64,000 bases of DNA from positions 21,424,741 to 21,488,740 of the forward strand of contig CM068545.1 of NCBI GenBank assembly GCA_035048495.1, read 5' to 3'. This document shows positions 34,886 through 44,560 of this stretch, piece by piece. The position numbers were made by a program, and so were the translations under genes. Under the pieces are notes generated by a model. The model saw nothing but the letters and a program-made list of their open reading frames with translations, did not search any database and was not told where the DNA came from. How positions within the stretch are numbered: position 1 is the stretch's first letter; every line of letters starts with the position of its first letter. This DNA comes from Euptelea pleiosperma. Lineage: Eukaryota > Streptophyta > Magnoliopsida > Ranunculales > Eupteleaceae.

Positions 34886-35335
34886 GATTGATGATTTCTA
34901 GACGTTGATGTGAGCTTTTTATCACGATTGACTTCTTGAACAGGCCTACGGATGAGTTCCAACCGAGACACAAAAAGAAGCTCAAATCCGACAACAATCA
35001 AGTTGGTTTTTGGTGTGTAGGTCCACAAATGGGTGGGCCACAGAATCATGGATGGTCCCACTGAAAGAGTGTGCCACATGCCATTTTGAGAAGGCGGATC
35101 AAACTTTGCCGGTCCTATGCAAGCCCAACTTAGAGTGCACTCATTTGCCAATATTTTGGAGACTGTTCTCCACTGCCTCGTGGCACAAGTTCGGTGGGAT
35201 GGTCGGCGACGTGGCAGACCCGGGGTACACATAGTTTTGCTCGTCAATGTAAGGAAGTGATATCGCCAAGCGCAAAAAAGTATTACAGGGGCATTTTGGA
35301 AATTTCAGCTGGCAATGTCACAGCCTGTAAATGTA
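34886..35335. other. MITE-like repeat DNA
   Basis: It contains GGCCTACGGATGAGTTCC and GTGTGTAGGTCCAC. These resemble 54320-54420 (GGCCCATGGGTGAGTTCC and GTTTGTAGGTCCACC), suggesting a shared, degraded repeat family. Borders are not resolved. Confidence 0.4.
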
Positions 35336-35339
35336 TTTA

Positions 35340-35764
35340 ATATTCCTGGTTATATAAAAACCGCGCCTGGCCACATCATCCCCCGAATAATCATAATGAA
35401 ATTATCCGATCATTCATGTCCACCTTCACTTAAACCAATCCGTCGCGTCGTCCTCCCTAGAATCAGCACCGTTGATAGTCCTTAAGATTCAAGATGGAGT
35501 AAATCACGAGGATCATCCCAATGCATAGAACGAGGTAAGGCGTCCACCTCAGGACGACAGTTACACATCTCAACCAAACCATACAAGTTTCGGTTCGGTC
35601 TCCCCCCACCCCAGTGGCTCTCTCTCTCTCTCTGCGGAGGTCCGTTCGAGAAGACTCGCCTGTTCTTGTTTTCTCTGCCATTAAATCTCTGGTCGATTCG
35701 CCCATTCATCTGGAACTCGAGGGATCGGTTTCAGAGTTTAGTTGATTTTTCACCACTCTTGCAG
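35340..35764 (+). promoter_or_regulatory. Candidate promoter and non-coding first exon
   Basis: A good plant TATA box (GGTTATATAAAAACC, 35348-35362) is followed by about 380 bases of CT-rich, UTR-like DNA that ends in a donor-like CTTGCAG/GTATTT at about 35765. No coding exon was found downstream before MITEs and LINE remnants begin. It could be the orphaned 5' end of a gene or an unrelated promoter-like stretch. A minus-strand frame at 35463-35705 with one hydrophobic segment was not considered convincing. Confidence 0.3.
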
Positions 35765-35989
35765 GTATTTAAATTTCCAATTCAATCTTTTTCCTGTTTA
35801 CAAATTTCCATGCGATGTGATTGAGAACAAATACTGATAATTTGTAGGCCGAAACCCAAATTTTTATTGAGAGAATCAAAATCCTCATCAAGATCACTAA
35901 TTGCCACCTAAAACCCTGATTTTATGTTTTCAACCAGAAACAGATGCTCTTAGGCACCCAAAAATAGGGAAGTTCTGATATATTCTTCG

Positions 35990-36190
35990 CGGGGGGTGAC
36001 AATGGGTCGGGTCAAACCAGCTGTAACTTCAGTGCGATGAAATGATGAACTGGTTTTACTGGTTCCGGGTTCAGATCTCAGGAGTTCCGGGTCGGGTTTG
36101 GTTGACCCATTAGAACTCGAGTTGGGGTCTCGGGTTGGATTCGGTTCAGCAACAATCCGTGTGGAACCTGATCCGTTGCCATCCCCACAG
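35990..36190. mobile_element. hAT-like MITE (GGGTGRCAATGGG type)
   Basis: GGGGGGTGACAATGGGTCGG at the left pairs with the reverse of CGTTGCCATCCCCAC at the right. The interior has repeated GGGTCGGGT/GGGTTCGG motifs common to this widespread plant MITE type. The target duplication was not resolved. Confidence 0.55.
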
Positions 36191-36308
36191 AGAAGGAAGG
36201 AGAAGAGCATACTCATCGTCCCTTGGTTAAATTTCTTTTGTAGGTCTTGTACTTTCCCATTTCTGAGTCTTGTTGTTTTTGGAGTTACACCCATTTCTTA
36301 CACCCTAT

Positions 36309-36622
36309 TCTTACACCCGATGATCGGGCCTGCATGGAGATCATGCTGGAAAATCCAACCATACATTGAGTTGTCCTGGCCATTATGATCATCATCACCA
36401 AAATCAGTCTATTTTGACATTGCCGATCATATAAAAAATTGACCTCAAGTAATGGTTTAATTGGATGGTCTGGATTTTTCAAATTCAAGGCAATTTTTCA
36501 TGAGATTAGAAAAGTAAGAATGGACTGATTTTTTGTCAGGATGGCCTCCAAAGTGTGGACAATTAGCAGTGCGGTTGGTTGTCCAACATGATTTTTCTGT
36601 GGTCCCCACCATCGGGTGTGTA
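36309..36622. mobile_element. Foldback MITE
   Basis: ACACCCGATGATCGGG with GATCATGCTGGA further in (36313-36352) is mirrored by ATCATGTTGGA and ACACCCGATGGTGGGG on the other strand (36583-36622). The interior contains AAAATCAGTC and its inverse. A (TA)n run follows at 36620-36634. The target duplication is not clear. Confidence 0.65.
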
Positions 36623-36634
36623 TATATATATATG

Positions 36635-36945
36635 GCATAATTTTTTAGTCCAAATGCATGGTTTTGCATATATGCGAATTTATATTCTTCTATGTTACAT
36701 AAAGTTTATTGTTGAAATCATAATTTCAAGATTTTGTGAATTCGTGTAGAGAAATCCTATTTAACTTTGATTCTGTAGTTTGTTTCCGGAGACCTGACCA
36801 ATGTGTAAATAATTCTAAACCTATGTTTGATGAATTTAGTATTTTACACAGAAAGACAGAGCAAAGTTCCTGCTTGTGGATCTTGCTTATTTTTTTATTT
36901 TTTGTGATGAAACTAGCCCTAATCGCGGGTAGAAAAACAATATTC
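36635..36945. other. Unassigned spacer
   Basis: AT-rich; no feature recognised. Confidence 0.4.
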
Positions 36946-37588
36946 AATTTTTTTTTAATTTACAGATAAAAGGTTTACTGAAGAGGCAAAAGCCTGAACC
37001 AAACCAAGACAAACAGCCTAAGAGGTCGAGATGACGTACAAAGAGCTAAACAACATACAAATAAAGCAAAGGAAAACACATCAAACTAACAACGTTCCTT
37101 AGAACATAACAAATCCCAACGAAATACAAAATGTTCAAAGAAAAGACCTCTGCATTCCTCAAAAACTTTAGACCACAAGAAAATCAACTCCTTAATGTTG
37201 AGGATGATCGATGCCACCTCTTCGGACTTGCCTTCGAAAACTCTGTGATTCCTTTCCTTCCAAAGACCCTAGTAGATCGTGAATGGAAGAATCCACATTA
37301 AAACACGTCCTATAGAGGAAAATGCATAAGTATGCCAATTGAATACAAGATCCAAGATAGATCTCGGCATTACCCAGCACATCCCAAAATCCAAGAAGAA
37401 CGGATTCTAGACCTCTCTAGAATCACATCACGATGCAAAAGAAGATGGTTTACTGATTCCCTATAGTGCGGGCACATGAGCACATTGAACAAAAATCTAC
37501 AATAATAATCCCTCTAGAAATCAAGTAATCAACCGTGAAGATCTTATCAAGAGAAGCTGTCCACAAAAAGAAAGCAATTTCGAAAGGA
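36946..37588 (-). pseudogene. LINE 3' fragment with zf-RVT
   Basis: Read leftwards: PFEIAFFLWTASLDKIF (about 37585), a cysteine-bearing stretch CSMCSCARTIGNQ, MLGNAEIYLGSCIQLAYL, SLEGKESQSFRRQ, and a poly(A) tail seen as the T-run at 36950. Several stops. Its coding sequence is cut at 37588 by the poly(A) end of a second LINE, so the second one inserted later. Confidence 0.75.
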
Positions 37589-39277
37589 ATTTTTTTTGGA
37601 TTAGTATAAAATTTTATAAAGGGCCGAAAAGCTGATGGATTACATTAGGACTGTTTAGAGGTCGAGATGGCCATCTAATCATAACATCCTCAATCAAAGA
37701 AAGCAAAAGGGAACAATAAAACAATAAAAGCTAAATACGGTAGTGCATTAAACCCCCTCTTTAGAGCACAAGAGATCCCACCGAAAAACAAAATCTTGAA
37801 AGAACAACCCCCGGCACTCAGCAAAAATTTTGGACCAAAAGAACATCAATTCCTTGATTTTGAGAATGATGTTTTGTAGATCTTCTTCCTTCCCTTCAAA
37901 CACACTGAGATTCCTCTCTCTCTCGAAGTACCCCAACAAATTGCAAAAGGAAGCAGCTGCCATAACACTCTTCCTCTAGAAGAAAACGCTAAAATACGCC
38001 AACTAGAAACCAGATCAAGTATGCTTGGGGTAACACCCAACTCAACTTGAAATCAGAAAGGAAGGCTGACAACACTGTGCTACCACTTTGCAATGAATCA
38101 GGAGATGGTTCAATCTTGGAAGGAACTTTAAAATCCCAAACAAACGAAGCAGGATATATGTTGCTGTGTCTAAAGCCTTATAAAAGGAACAAATTGAAAA
38201 CAAACCATCTTTAGACCATATCCATAGACGCTTATCTTGCTCTGAGGATGAGAGATGAAAATCATGCAATCGAGATAGTAATCTAGTAACATGCTCAATC
38301 TTCTAGTCATTGAGAGTCCTCTTGAAATCGAAATTCCAAGCCTTTGCCTCCCTACCTCCCTAAGAATGCAATCCTAAATAGAGCAATTCTTCTTATTTGA
38401 AAGAGAAGAGATCTGGGGAGTCTTCCAAGAGAGAGGCTTCGCCACACCATCTGTCCTCCCAAATCCTGATCCTATTCCATGACCTCACACTGTAACAAAC
38501 ACCTTTGGAAAAATCACCAGTAAACTTCAAAATACCTTTCTAAACACTGCAACCATAGGGTAGTCGAGCCATTCACTACCCACCCCAAGATCGAGATCCT
38601 ATACTTGCCCACAATAACCTTCCTCCACAGACTAGAAATCTCTTCCCAAACCTCCACAAACATTTGCCCAACAGAGCTGCATTCACCCTTGAGCCTTAGT
38701 CTTCCACCCAACCAAATAGAATTTATGGGCCCCATCTCTATCATTCCACAAAAAGTCCCTCGTGAACTTTTTGAAAACATTCACCACACTATGAGGAGCC
38801 AAGAAAAGAGAAATAGTATATAGGCAAACTAGAGAGGGTATTTATGATTGACATCAATTTGCCCCCTTTAGAAAGATATCTAGACTTCTATGTATCTAGC
38901 CTTCTCTTAAAACTATCAATAATAGGATCCCAAAGAGCGTTAGATCTGTAACTATCCCCTAAAGGAAGGCCCCAATAAGTAGCGGGTAAACTATCAATGC
39001 CACACCCCATAATAACTGCCAAGATAGAAATGTTCTCCACCTCTCCCACTTCATACACCTTGCTCTTGGACAAGTTAACATGTAATCTCGACACAACTTC
39101 AAAACAACAAATAAGGCCTCCAAAGAATTTGAGTTGACGAACAAAAAGGCCAAGGAAGACAAAGGTATCATCCGCAAATTAAAGATGAGAAATCGTAGGA
39201 ACTCCTGTACTAGCCACAAATTCCTCTAACTCTTCATTACTCACAGCTCTAGAAATCATACTCAACACCTCCACCAC

Positions 39278-40514
39278 TATGGGTATCCAAATTTTTCGGT
39301 ACCTCCAGAGAGTAACACGTGGTCACCTTGATATGCGTGCCATGGTGTCGTACAATAGGCTACGGGCAAATACATGCCACTCATACACCTTACGGGAACG
39401 ACCTTTGGGGAGATAGCATCACGAGAGCTTTCCAAAGGCAAAGAAACCAGACGGCAAGCCTAAACACACCCATCCAACTGCCACCACGTGGAAGGATGCA
39501 GATCTTCGTCAAGACGCACACGAGGACAAGGCTTCTATTCACTGTCGTCAATGGAAGGATGCAGATCTTTGTTAAGACTTGCAAACAACCAAGCCTCTAG
39601 CCGCTACCGCCGGAGGGGGAATGCAGATCTTTGTTAATACACTTGTTAGAAAGTCGAGCGGTCAGACAGTGCTGGCTTGACAAATAAGAAGCTCTCAGCA
39701 TACTAACCGTGAGCACGCAAGATCACGGGGCCCCACAGCTAGCAGGTTCATGCCTCCGCCCGTGAGCACTACGAGATGGCGGTGCAATTGTCCCTGGACA
39801 GTCGGTAGGTTCATACACCTGGCTGGGAGTGTAGCAAGCAAGAGGACAACTAGCCCTACACATCCGGTTGGTCTGTCGAAACAATAGTATCCAAATAGGG
39901 TTCAAACACCTAACGGGCACGGACAGTTAGGAGGATCCCAGCAGGAGATAGCTTCCTTGTCAAGCTTGCACGCCTGGCAAAGAAGAATCCCCCCTTGGTA
40001 GTTTCTTATTAGGAAGGAGATCTCTTCATGGCAGATTCCTAAACGTATTAGGACATCTAGAAAGATGCATGTTGGCCTTGACAGTTGGCGTGAAACTGGT
40101 TCACTAGATCGACAAGATCTTCGAATCCTAGTACTGAAGAGGAAATGGAGTTTTTGGATAAGGAGAGGTCCCTAGAATCTCGCTAATCAGGCACACCATT
40201 CTGGGGATACATCCCTAATCCAACAAAAACATTCCCTGACGAACTACCAACCACACTTATAAAAAGTGTAAGCCTCCTTTGCAAAAAGGGACTGAAAAAC
40301 TGATAGAGAATTCATACCGCTGGCTACCTGCTATTTGCCATCTCCACACACTCACTGACTTGATCATTAGATTTTTTTAGCAGGTACACCACCCCGTCTA
40401 TCCGTTGAAGCGATCTTCAGTTTCAGTAAGCATTCAACCACCAGCTCTAGATTGGTTCGCACGCTAGTTTCCTTGGGGATTATGTTGGTGAGTTTAGACA
40501 TTTTTGCCCCCATA
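39278..40514. mobile_element. Solo-LTR-like insertion with TA..TA ends and 5-bp duplication
   Basis: The block starts TATGGGTATCCAAATTTTTC and ends GACATTTTTGCCCCCATA, so its ends form an inverted repeat (TATGGG...CCCATA). It is flanked by ACCAC on both sides (39273-39277 and 40515-40519), within a longer shared CCACCAC, and it interrupts LINE coding sequence that resumes in register of content. A 5-bp duplication fits an LTR. TA..TA ends are among the known non-canonical LTR termini of plant copia elements. A DNA transposon is an alternative. No coding frame was assigned. Confidence 0.6.
39490..39683 (+). repeat. ~62-bp minisatellite with ubiquitin-like MQIFVKT core
   Basis: Three units have ATGCAGATCTTYGTYAAKAC at 39496, 39559 and 39621 (spacing 63 and 62). 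Each would encode MQIFV(K/N)T, the start of ubiquitin. The first is preceded by LPPRGR, recalling the LRLRGG/M junction of polyubiquitin, and the third continues LVRKS where ubiquitin has LTGKT. The rest of each unit does not resemble ubiquitin convincingly. It is either a captured, heavily decayed polyubiquitin piece or a coincidence spread by tandem duplication. Confidence 0.6.
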
Positions 40515-41465
40515 ACCACCACAATGAACAAAAAGGGAGACAATGGATCCCCTTGTTTTAGCCCCTTAAAGCTCTTGAAGTAACCAGCAGGGGATCTCTT
40601 TACTAAGATGGAAAAAGAAACTGATGGGATTCATTTCCAAATCCACTTCCTCCACTTCTCTCCAAAACCCATCCTACCGAGCATATAATCCAAAAATCTC
40701 CAAGCAACATGATCGTACGCCTTTTCCCTCTCAATCTTACATACAATCCCAAGAACCCTTGACTTCGACTTGGAATCAATGCACTCGTTAGTTATAAGGA
40801 CACCATCTATGATTTGTTGGCCCCTCACAAAAGCTCCCAGCATTGCTTAAAAAAAGCCAAAGAGAAGCCATCAGGTCCAAGGGCCTTGTCACCTGCCAAA
40901 TAAAAAATGGAACTCAAAATCTCATCCTCCTCAAAGGGTCTTTCCAACCATTCCCTATCCCCAAGACTGATGTGATCAAAATGTAATCCATCCAATGAAG
41001 GTTTGAAAGAAGAGGTTTTAGAATACAACTCTGAATAAAAACCCACCACTCCTTGCCTATTACTATCCTCATCTTCCAACATGTTGCCACGGATCTTGAG
41101 ACAATCTAAGTGGATGCATTTTCTGTAAGCGTTCGCCATTCAATGAAAGAACTTAGTGTTATTATCTCCGTCCTTCAACCACCTAACTCTAGATTTTTGT
41201 CTCCAATTAATTTCCTTCATCTTCACAATCTGTTGATAATCCTCTTTAAGGTTGATTCTCCTCCTACGATCCTCCAAGGACAAAGGATTTTCCTCCTCTT
41301 TTACATCAATCAGAGAAATCTCCTCAAACACTAAACCCTTCCTTTGATTCACCTTGCCAAACATGATGTCCCAGCCATTTATTCCATAACATTTTCAAGA
41401 AAGATGCCTTGCCATCTAAAACTTTGTCATTCATGTTATTCCTTGTCCTACTATAACATGTAGCA

Positions 41466-41720
41466 TTTGAGCATCCTGGATTTATAGAGGTATTCAATTG
41501 TATCTATGGCACAACCTGACACCTTTCAAACATGCTGAACAACGTACTGTGAGAAAGAGGACTCTCACCATTGGAGTTGTAGAAGTCTCCTTTGAAAATT
41601 ATCAAAGAGGACTGTCTCTCTATCTACGGGAGATTCTAGAGTCTCCTTATCGTCTCAGGGGAGGTTGGAAATGGCCTTGAACACAAGCGCTGGCTCCAAT
41701 GGTGGAGCTTTTGAGAACAG
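41466..41720. other. Unassigned boundary between LINEs
   Basis: No clear coding similarity. It probably contains the 5' part of the plus-strand LINE's ORF1 region in decayed form. Confidence 0.3.
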
Positions 41721-42680
41721 TAGTCTCACCATCCGTTTAAGAAGATGAAAGTTGCTGTGGAAACTAAGATCTTCGTCCTTTCCTGTCTAAGGAAAGGGGG
41801 GAGGAATCTAATTAGAGAAGGGAGGAGATGGGTGGAGGAGGCAGTATATCCATAAGAAGTTGGATTTATGGATGATCAATGTGTTCAGGGATGCTGTTAG
41901 GGCTAATCACCAGAAACCTCTTTGGAGGAAATTCGTAATCCAAGGAAGATGCGTAATTGCCGAGGTGAAGAAGAACATAGCGGTAGTTTCATTGGGCTAT
42001 CGGAACTTAACTCTGCTGGTCGTAATAAGACATTTGTTTTCCTGGAGGTTCTGATCATCACGGATGGATTGTACTGGGACACGATCTACAATCATAAATC
42101 AACCAGAGCAAAAGTCGGGTAGTAGTGGCCATTGGAATCTCTAGACCTAGGGAGATTGAGGGTAATCCATCAATATATGGGAAAACTGTGCCTCACAACA
42201 TCATCACTAAATATATGGGTGGCAAAATTTCCTTTGGAAGATGGAACCTAGCAGTTTTTGTGAGTCTTCTGACGAGGAAACACCATGGGAAGATATTGCC
42301 GTCGCTCTCACCTTCATAGTAGGATCATCATCCTTGTTCTACCTCATCCCATGCAGGGAGCGGAAACGAATATTCTTCGTAGAGAATCTCGATACTCTTG
42401 AAGTTTTTAAGCGAGCTGATATCGTTTAGAGTGGGAAATGACGTGATCTACGTGAGCAGATGGTGGCCATCGGCGAATGCATCCTTGGAGATGGTGCCTT
42501 CAACGCTGGTCTAGATTCTGGTAGGCGGGTTACCATTCCATTTGTGGAATCAAAACATCTTTGAGAATATAGGCCGCTATCAAGTGGGTTGATGGAGGTG
42601 GACGGAGCTACATCATCAGGGGAGGATCTGAGTTTTGCAAGATTGAAGGTGGGAGGCGACCGCTGGTATTCCTAGATCCA
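41721..42680 (+). pseudogene. LINE ORF1 remnant
   Basis: A broken frame reads VETKIFVLS, RWVEEAVYP, ANHQKPLWRKFVIQGRCVIA, SAGRNKTFVFLEV and later LPFHLWNQNIFENIG (about 42530-42575), then VDGATSSGEDLSFARLKVGG (about 42600-42660). The last part matches the GLPLHLW...IG...VD..T....L..ARL pattern of plant L1 ORF1 (DUF4283-type RNA-binding proteins). Stops and frameshifts abound. It lies upstream of, and in the same orientation as, the ORF2 remnant at 44560, so both probably belong to one LINE split by copia sequence. Confidence 0.6.
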
Positions 42681-42780
42681 TAAAAGTTTTGGATAGGGGA
42701 TCTATGTTTTCGATCCAGATTAGTCAAAAGGAAGATGTTCAATTGATAGAGATTCTACCAGTATTGATATAGCAGGGAAG

Positions 42781-43889
42781 ACTAACCAAGATAATGGTCT
42801 GGTAGCTTAGCAAAATTTCCCACTTGGGAATATGTCTGGGATACGACATCCCAAACATCTTTGGTCATTGGAAGGAACATGAACCCTTTGTTGATCTGGG
42901 CTTGCATCGAATGAAGGAGCCAGGACATCATGGTTAAATTCTCTATAACCCATATCCTGTGAGATCTGTACGTCGGATTCGGTTGTTTGGCAGCACCGGT
43001 CAGGTATTCACTATAACCACGTTCCCCGATGTACATGAGAGCAGAAGTCTTCCATTCCAGATAGTTGGTGCCATCAAGTTTCATTGTGGTGATGCAGAGC
43101 TAAGCGTTGTGGTCTCCATGAGAATCGTGAGTCACAGAACTACCTTCAGAGGAAGAGCAAGAAACCTTGGATGTGACCTCGGAGGAACTCATCGGTGCGG
43201 AACCACTGAAAATAGCAAGTAGCGGATTGGAGGCTCACAAAAATCCGAAGCAAGGTTCGGAGAATCCTCACAGGCCCAATAGGTGGTGCGCCTATAACAG
43301 GAGGGCCTAGAGATGTTCGATTTAGGAAAAAAATCAAAAGCCAAAATTTTTCAGGAGATCCAGGTGATTTTTTCGAAAACTAAGGTTTGGGCCGTCAAAA
43401 TTTCGAACCAAGTTTCTGACAGTCCGTATAGCTATTTTGGAGAAGGCAGCTAGGTCAGAGGAGCCTACTGGAGATTGGGCCGATTTGTGGAAACTGGTGA
43501 TCCGAAGGTCAAAAATGTGAAACGATCTTCTGACAATCCCTCGGAGTATACTAGAGAGGGTGGCTAGGGCAGAGGCTCCTACCTTGGTGTGGATCTCGAG
43601 GAAATAAAAAACCCAAAAATCCTTGGAAAACGTGTTGGCCGAAAAACAACTGGACAAGCTTGAGAAGAGGATAGACTGGATCTTTGATATGACTGAGGGA
43701 AAAAACTAACCAGGAAATCAGAACCTCTAGTGTTTTGCCTTAGGATTGATCCACGAATTGCGCATGAATGCTCTGCGATTTCTTCAAATGCTCTCGCTGG
43801 CTCTGGATGCTCACATAACCATCTTAGATCGGAATGGAGGCTCTAGGGGACAAAGACATATGCCTTAGAGCTACCATGCTCTGATATCA
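42781..43889 (-). pseudogene. copia leader and gag fragment
   Basis: Leftwards from the LTR: a primer-binding site TGATATCAGAGC (43878-43889), about 550 bases of leader, a start-like MSSEVTSKVS near 43190, then gag at 43084-42782: MKLDGTNYLEWKTSALMYIG, EYLTGAAKQPNP, MSWLLHSMQAQINKGFMFL, DVWDVVSQTYSQVGN. That is the N-terminal gag domain of plant copia elements. It stops at 42781; protease, integrase and RT are missing. A stop lies just before the KLDGTNY motif. Confidence 0.85.
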
Positions 43890-44248
43890 TGTTGTGATTT
43901 AGATTGTAACCAGTAGATGAAGATTTATAGAGAGTAGAAGAATAGTTGTGGAAGCGGAAGAAGGTGAAGAGGGAGATTATGGTTATAGGGAAGATGTGGG
44001 AAAGAGACGAGGTTGAAATTGTTCATTCAATTTCTCACTCATGTATATATATATGATGGGGGAAAAAGCCCTACAAGCCAAAATTGTGGAGTTAAGTGGT
44101 GGGCCCACTTAACTCCCAAAAAGATAAAATGTGGGTTAAGTGGTTGGCCCACTTAACCCTCTTACAAAAGAATAAAGGAACCCATGTGGGAAGTGGGACG
44201 CAGCCCACTTATGGACACCCACGTGGGTGTACACCATAAACTCCAACA
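43890..44248 (-). mobile_element. copia 5' LTR, 359 bp
   Basis: On the minus strand it starts TGTTGGAGTTTATGG (44248) and ends AAATCACAACA (43890), directly followed by the methionine-tRNA primer-binding site. It holds several AAGTGG(G/T)CC repeats (44080-44215) and a TATA-like CATCATATATATAT near 44045. There is no partner LTR in the window, so the element is truncated. Confidence 0.85.
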
Positions 44249-44255
44249 AGGTTTA

Positions 44256-44560
44256 AGCTGATGCTAGTCGTTACTGTCGGTTAGTTGGGAAGTTGATTTA
44301 TCTCACTGTTACTCGTCCAGACATCACTCTTGCTGTTGGCGTAGTTAGTCAGTTTATGCATGCGTCACAACAACCATATTGGGATGCAATTTTCCATATT
44401 TTGTGATATCTGAAGGGATCACCAGGCAAGGGGTTGTTGTATCTGCCATCACAGACTTTAGCAATTATTGGTTTCTTTAATGCTGATTGGGCTGGCAGTC
44501 TACAGATCATTGGTCTACTTTCTGATATTGTACATTTGTTGGTGGCTATCCTTGCCTGCG
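44256..44560 (+). pseudogene. copia RNase H-region fragment, opposite orientation
   Basis: Plus-strand reading: YCRLVGKLIYLTVTRPDITL, AVGVVSQFMHASQQPYWDAI, YLKGSPGKGLLYLPSQTL, GFFNADWAGS, then a frameshift and CTFVGG at the end. This is the RT/RNase H junction of a copia element. It sits immediately right of the minus-strand copia LTR and is fused at about 44560 to LINE endonuclease sequence. Confidence 0.85.

Larger units (their letters stand above)
37589..41465 (-). pseudogene. LINE ORF2 remnant, split by a solo LTR
   Basis: From 41465 leftwards: SRVRWLKDGDNNTKFFH (41140-41364), [38 protein letters not shown] (about 40850), an internal deletion, then [35 protein letters not shown] and GLKQGDPLSPFLFIVVV (to about 40523). 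After the inserted 39278-40514 block it resumes at EVLSMISRAVSNEEL (39270), has FADDT (about 39170), VNLSKSKVYEVGEVE and the zf-RVT tail (LNHLLIHC; FEGKEEDLQNIILKIKELMF at 37850). It ends in a T-run at 37589. Endonuclease and ORF1 are missing, and stops and frameshifts are present throughout. Confidence 0.85.

Noticed and set aside
35463..35705. Minus-strand 80-codon frame with a hydrophobic segment
   Set aside because: Opposite to a good TATA box and UTR-like DNA. The N-terminal half comes from CT repeats, and no family was recognised.
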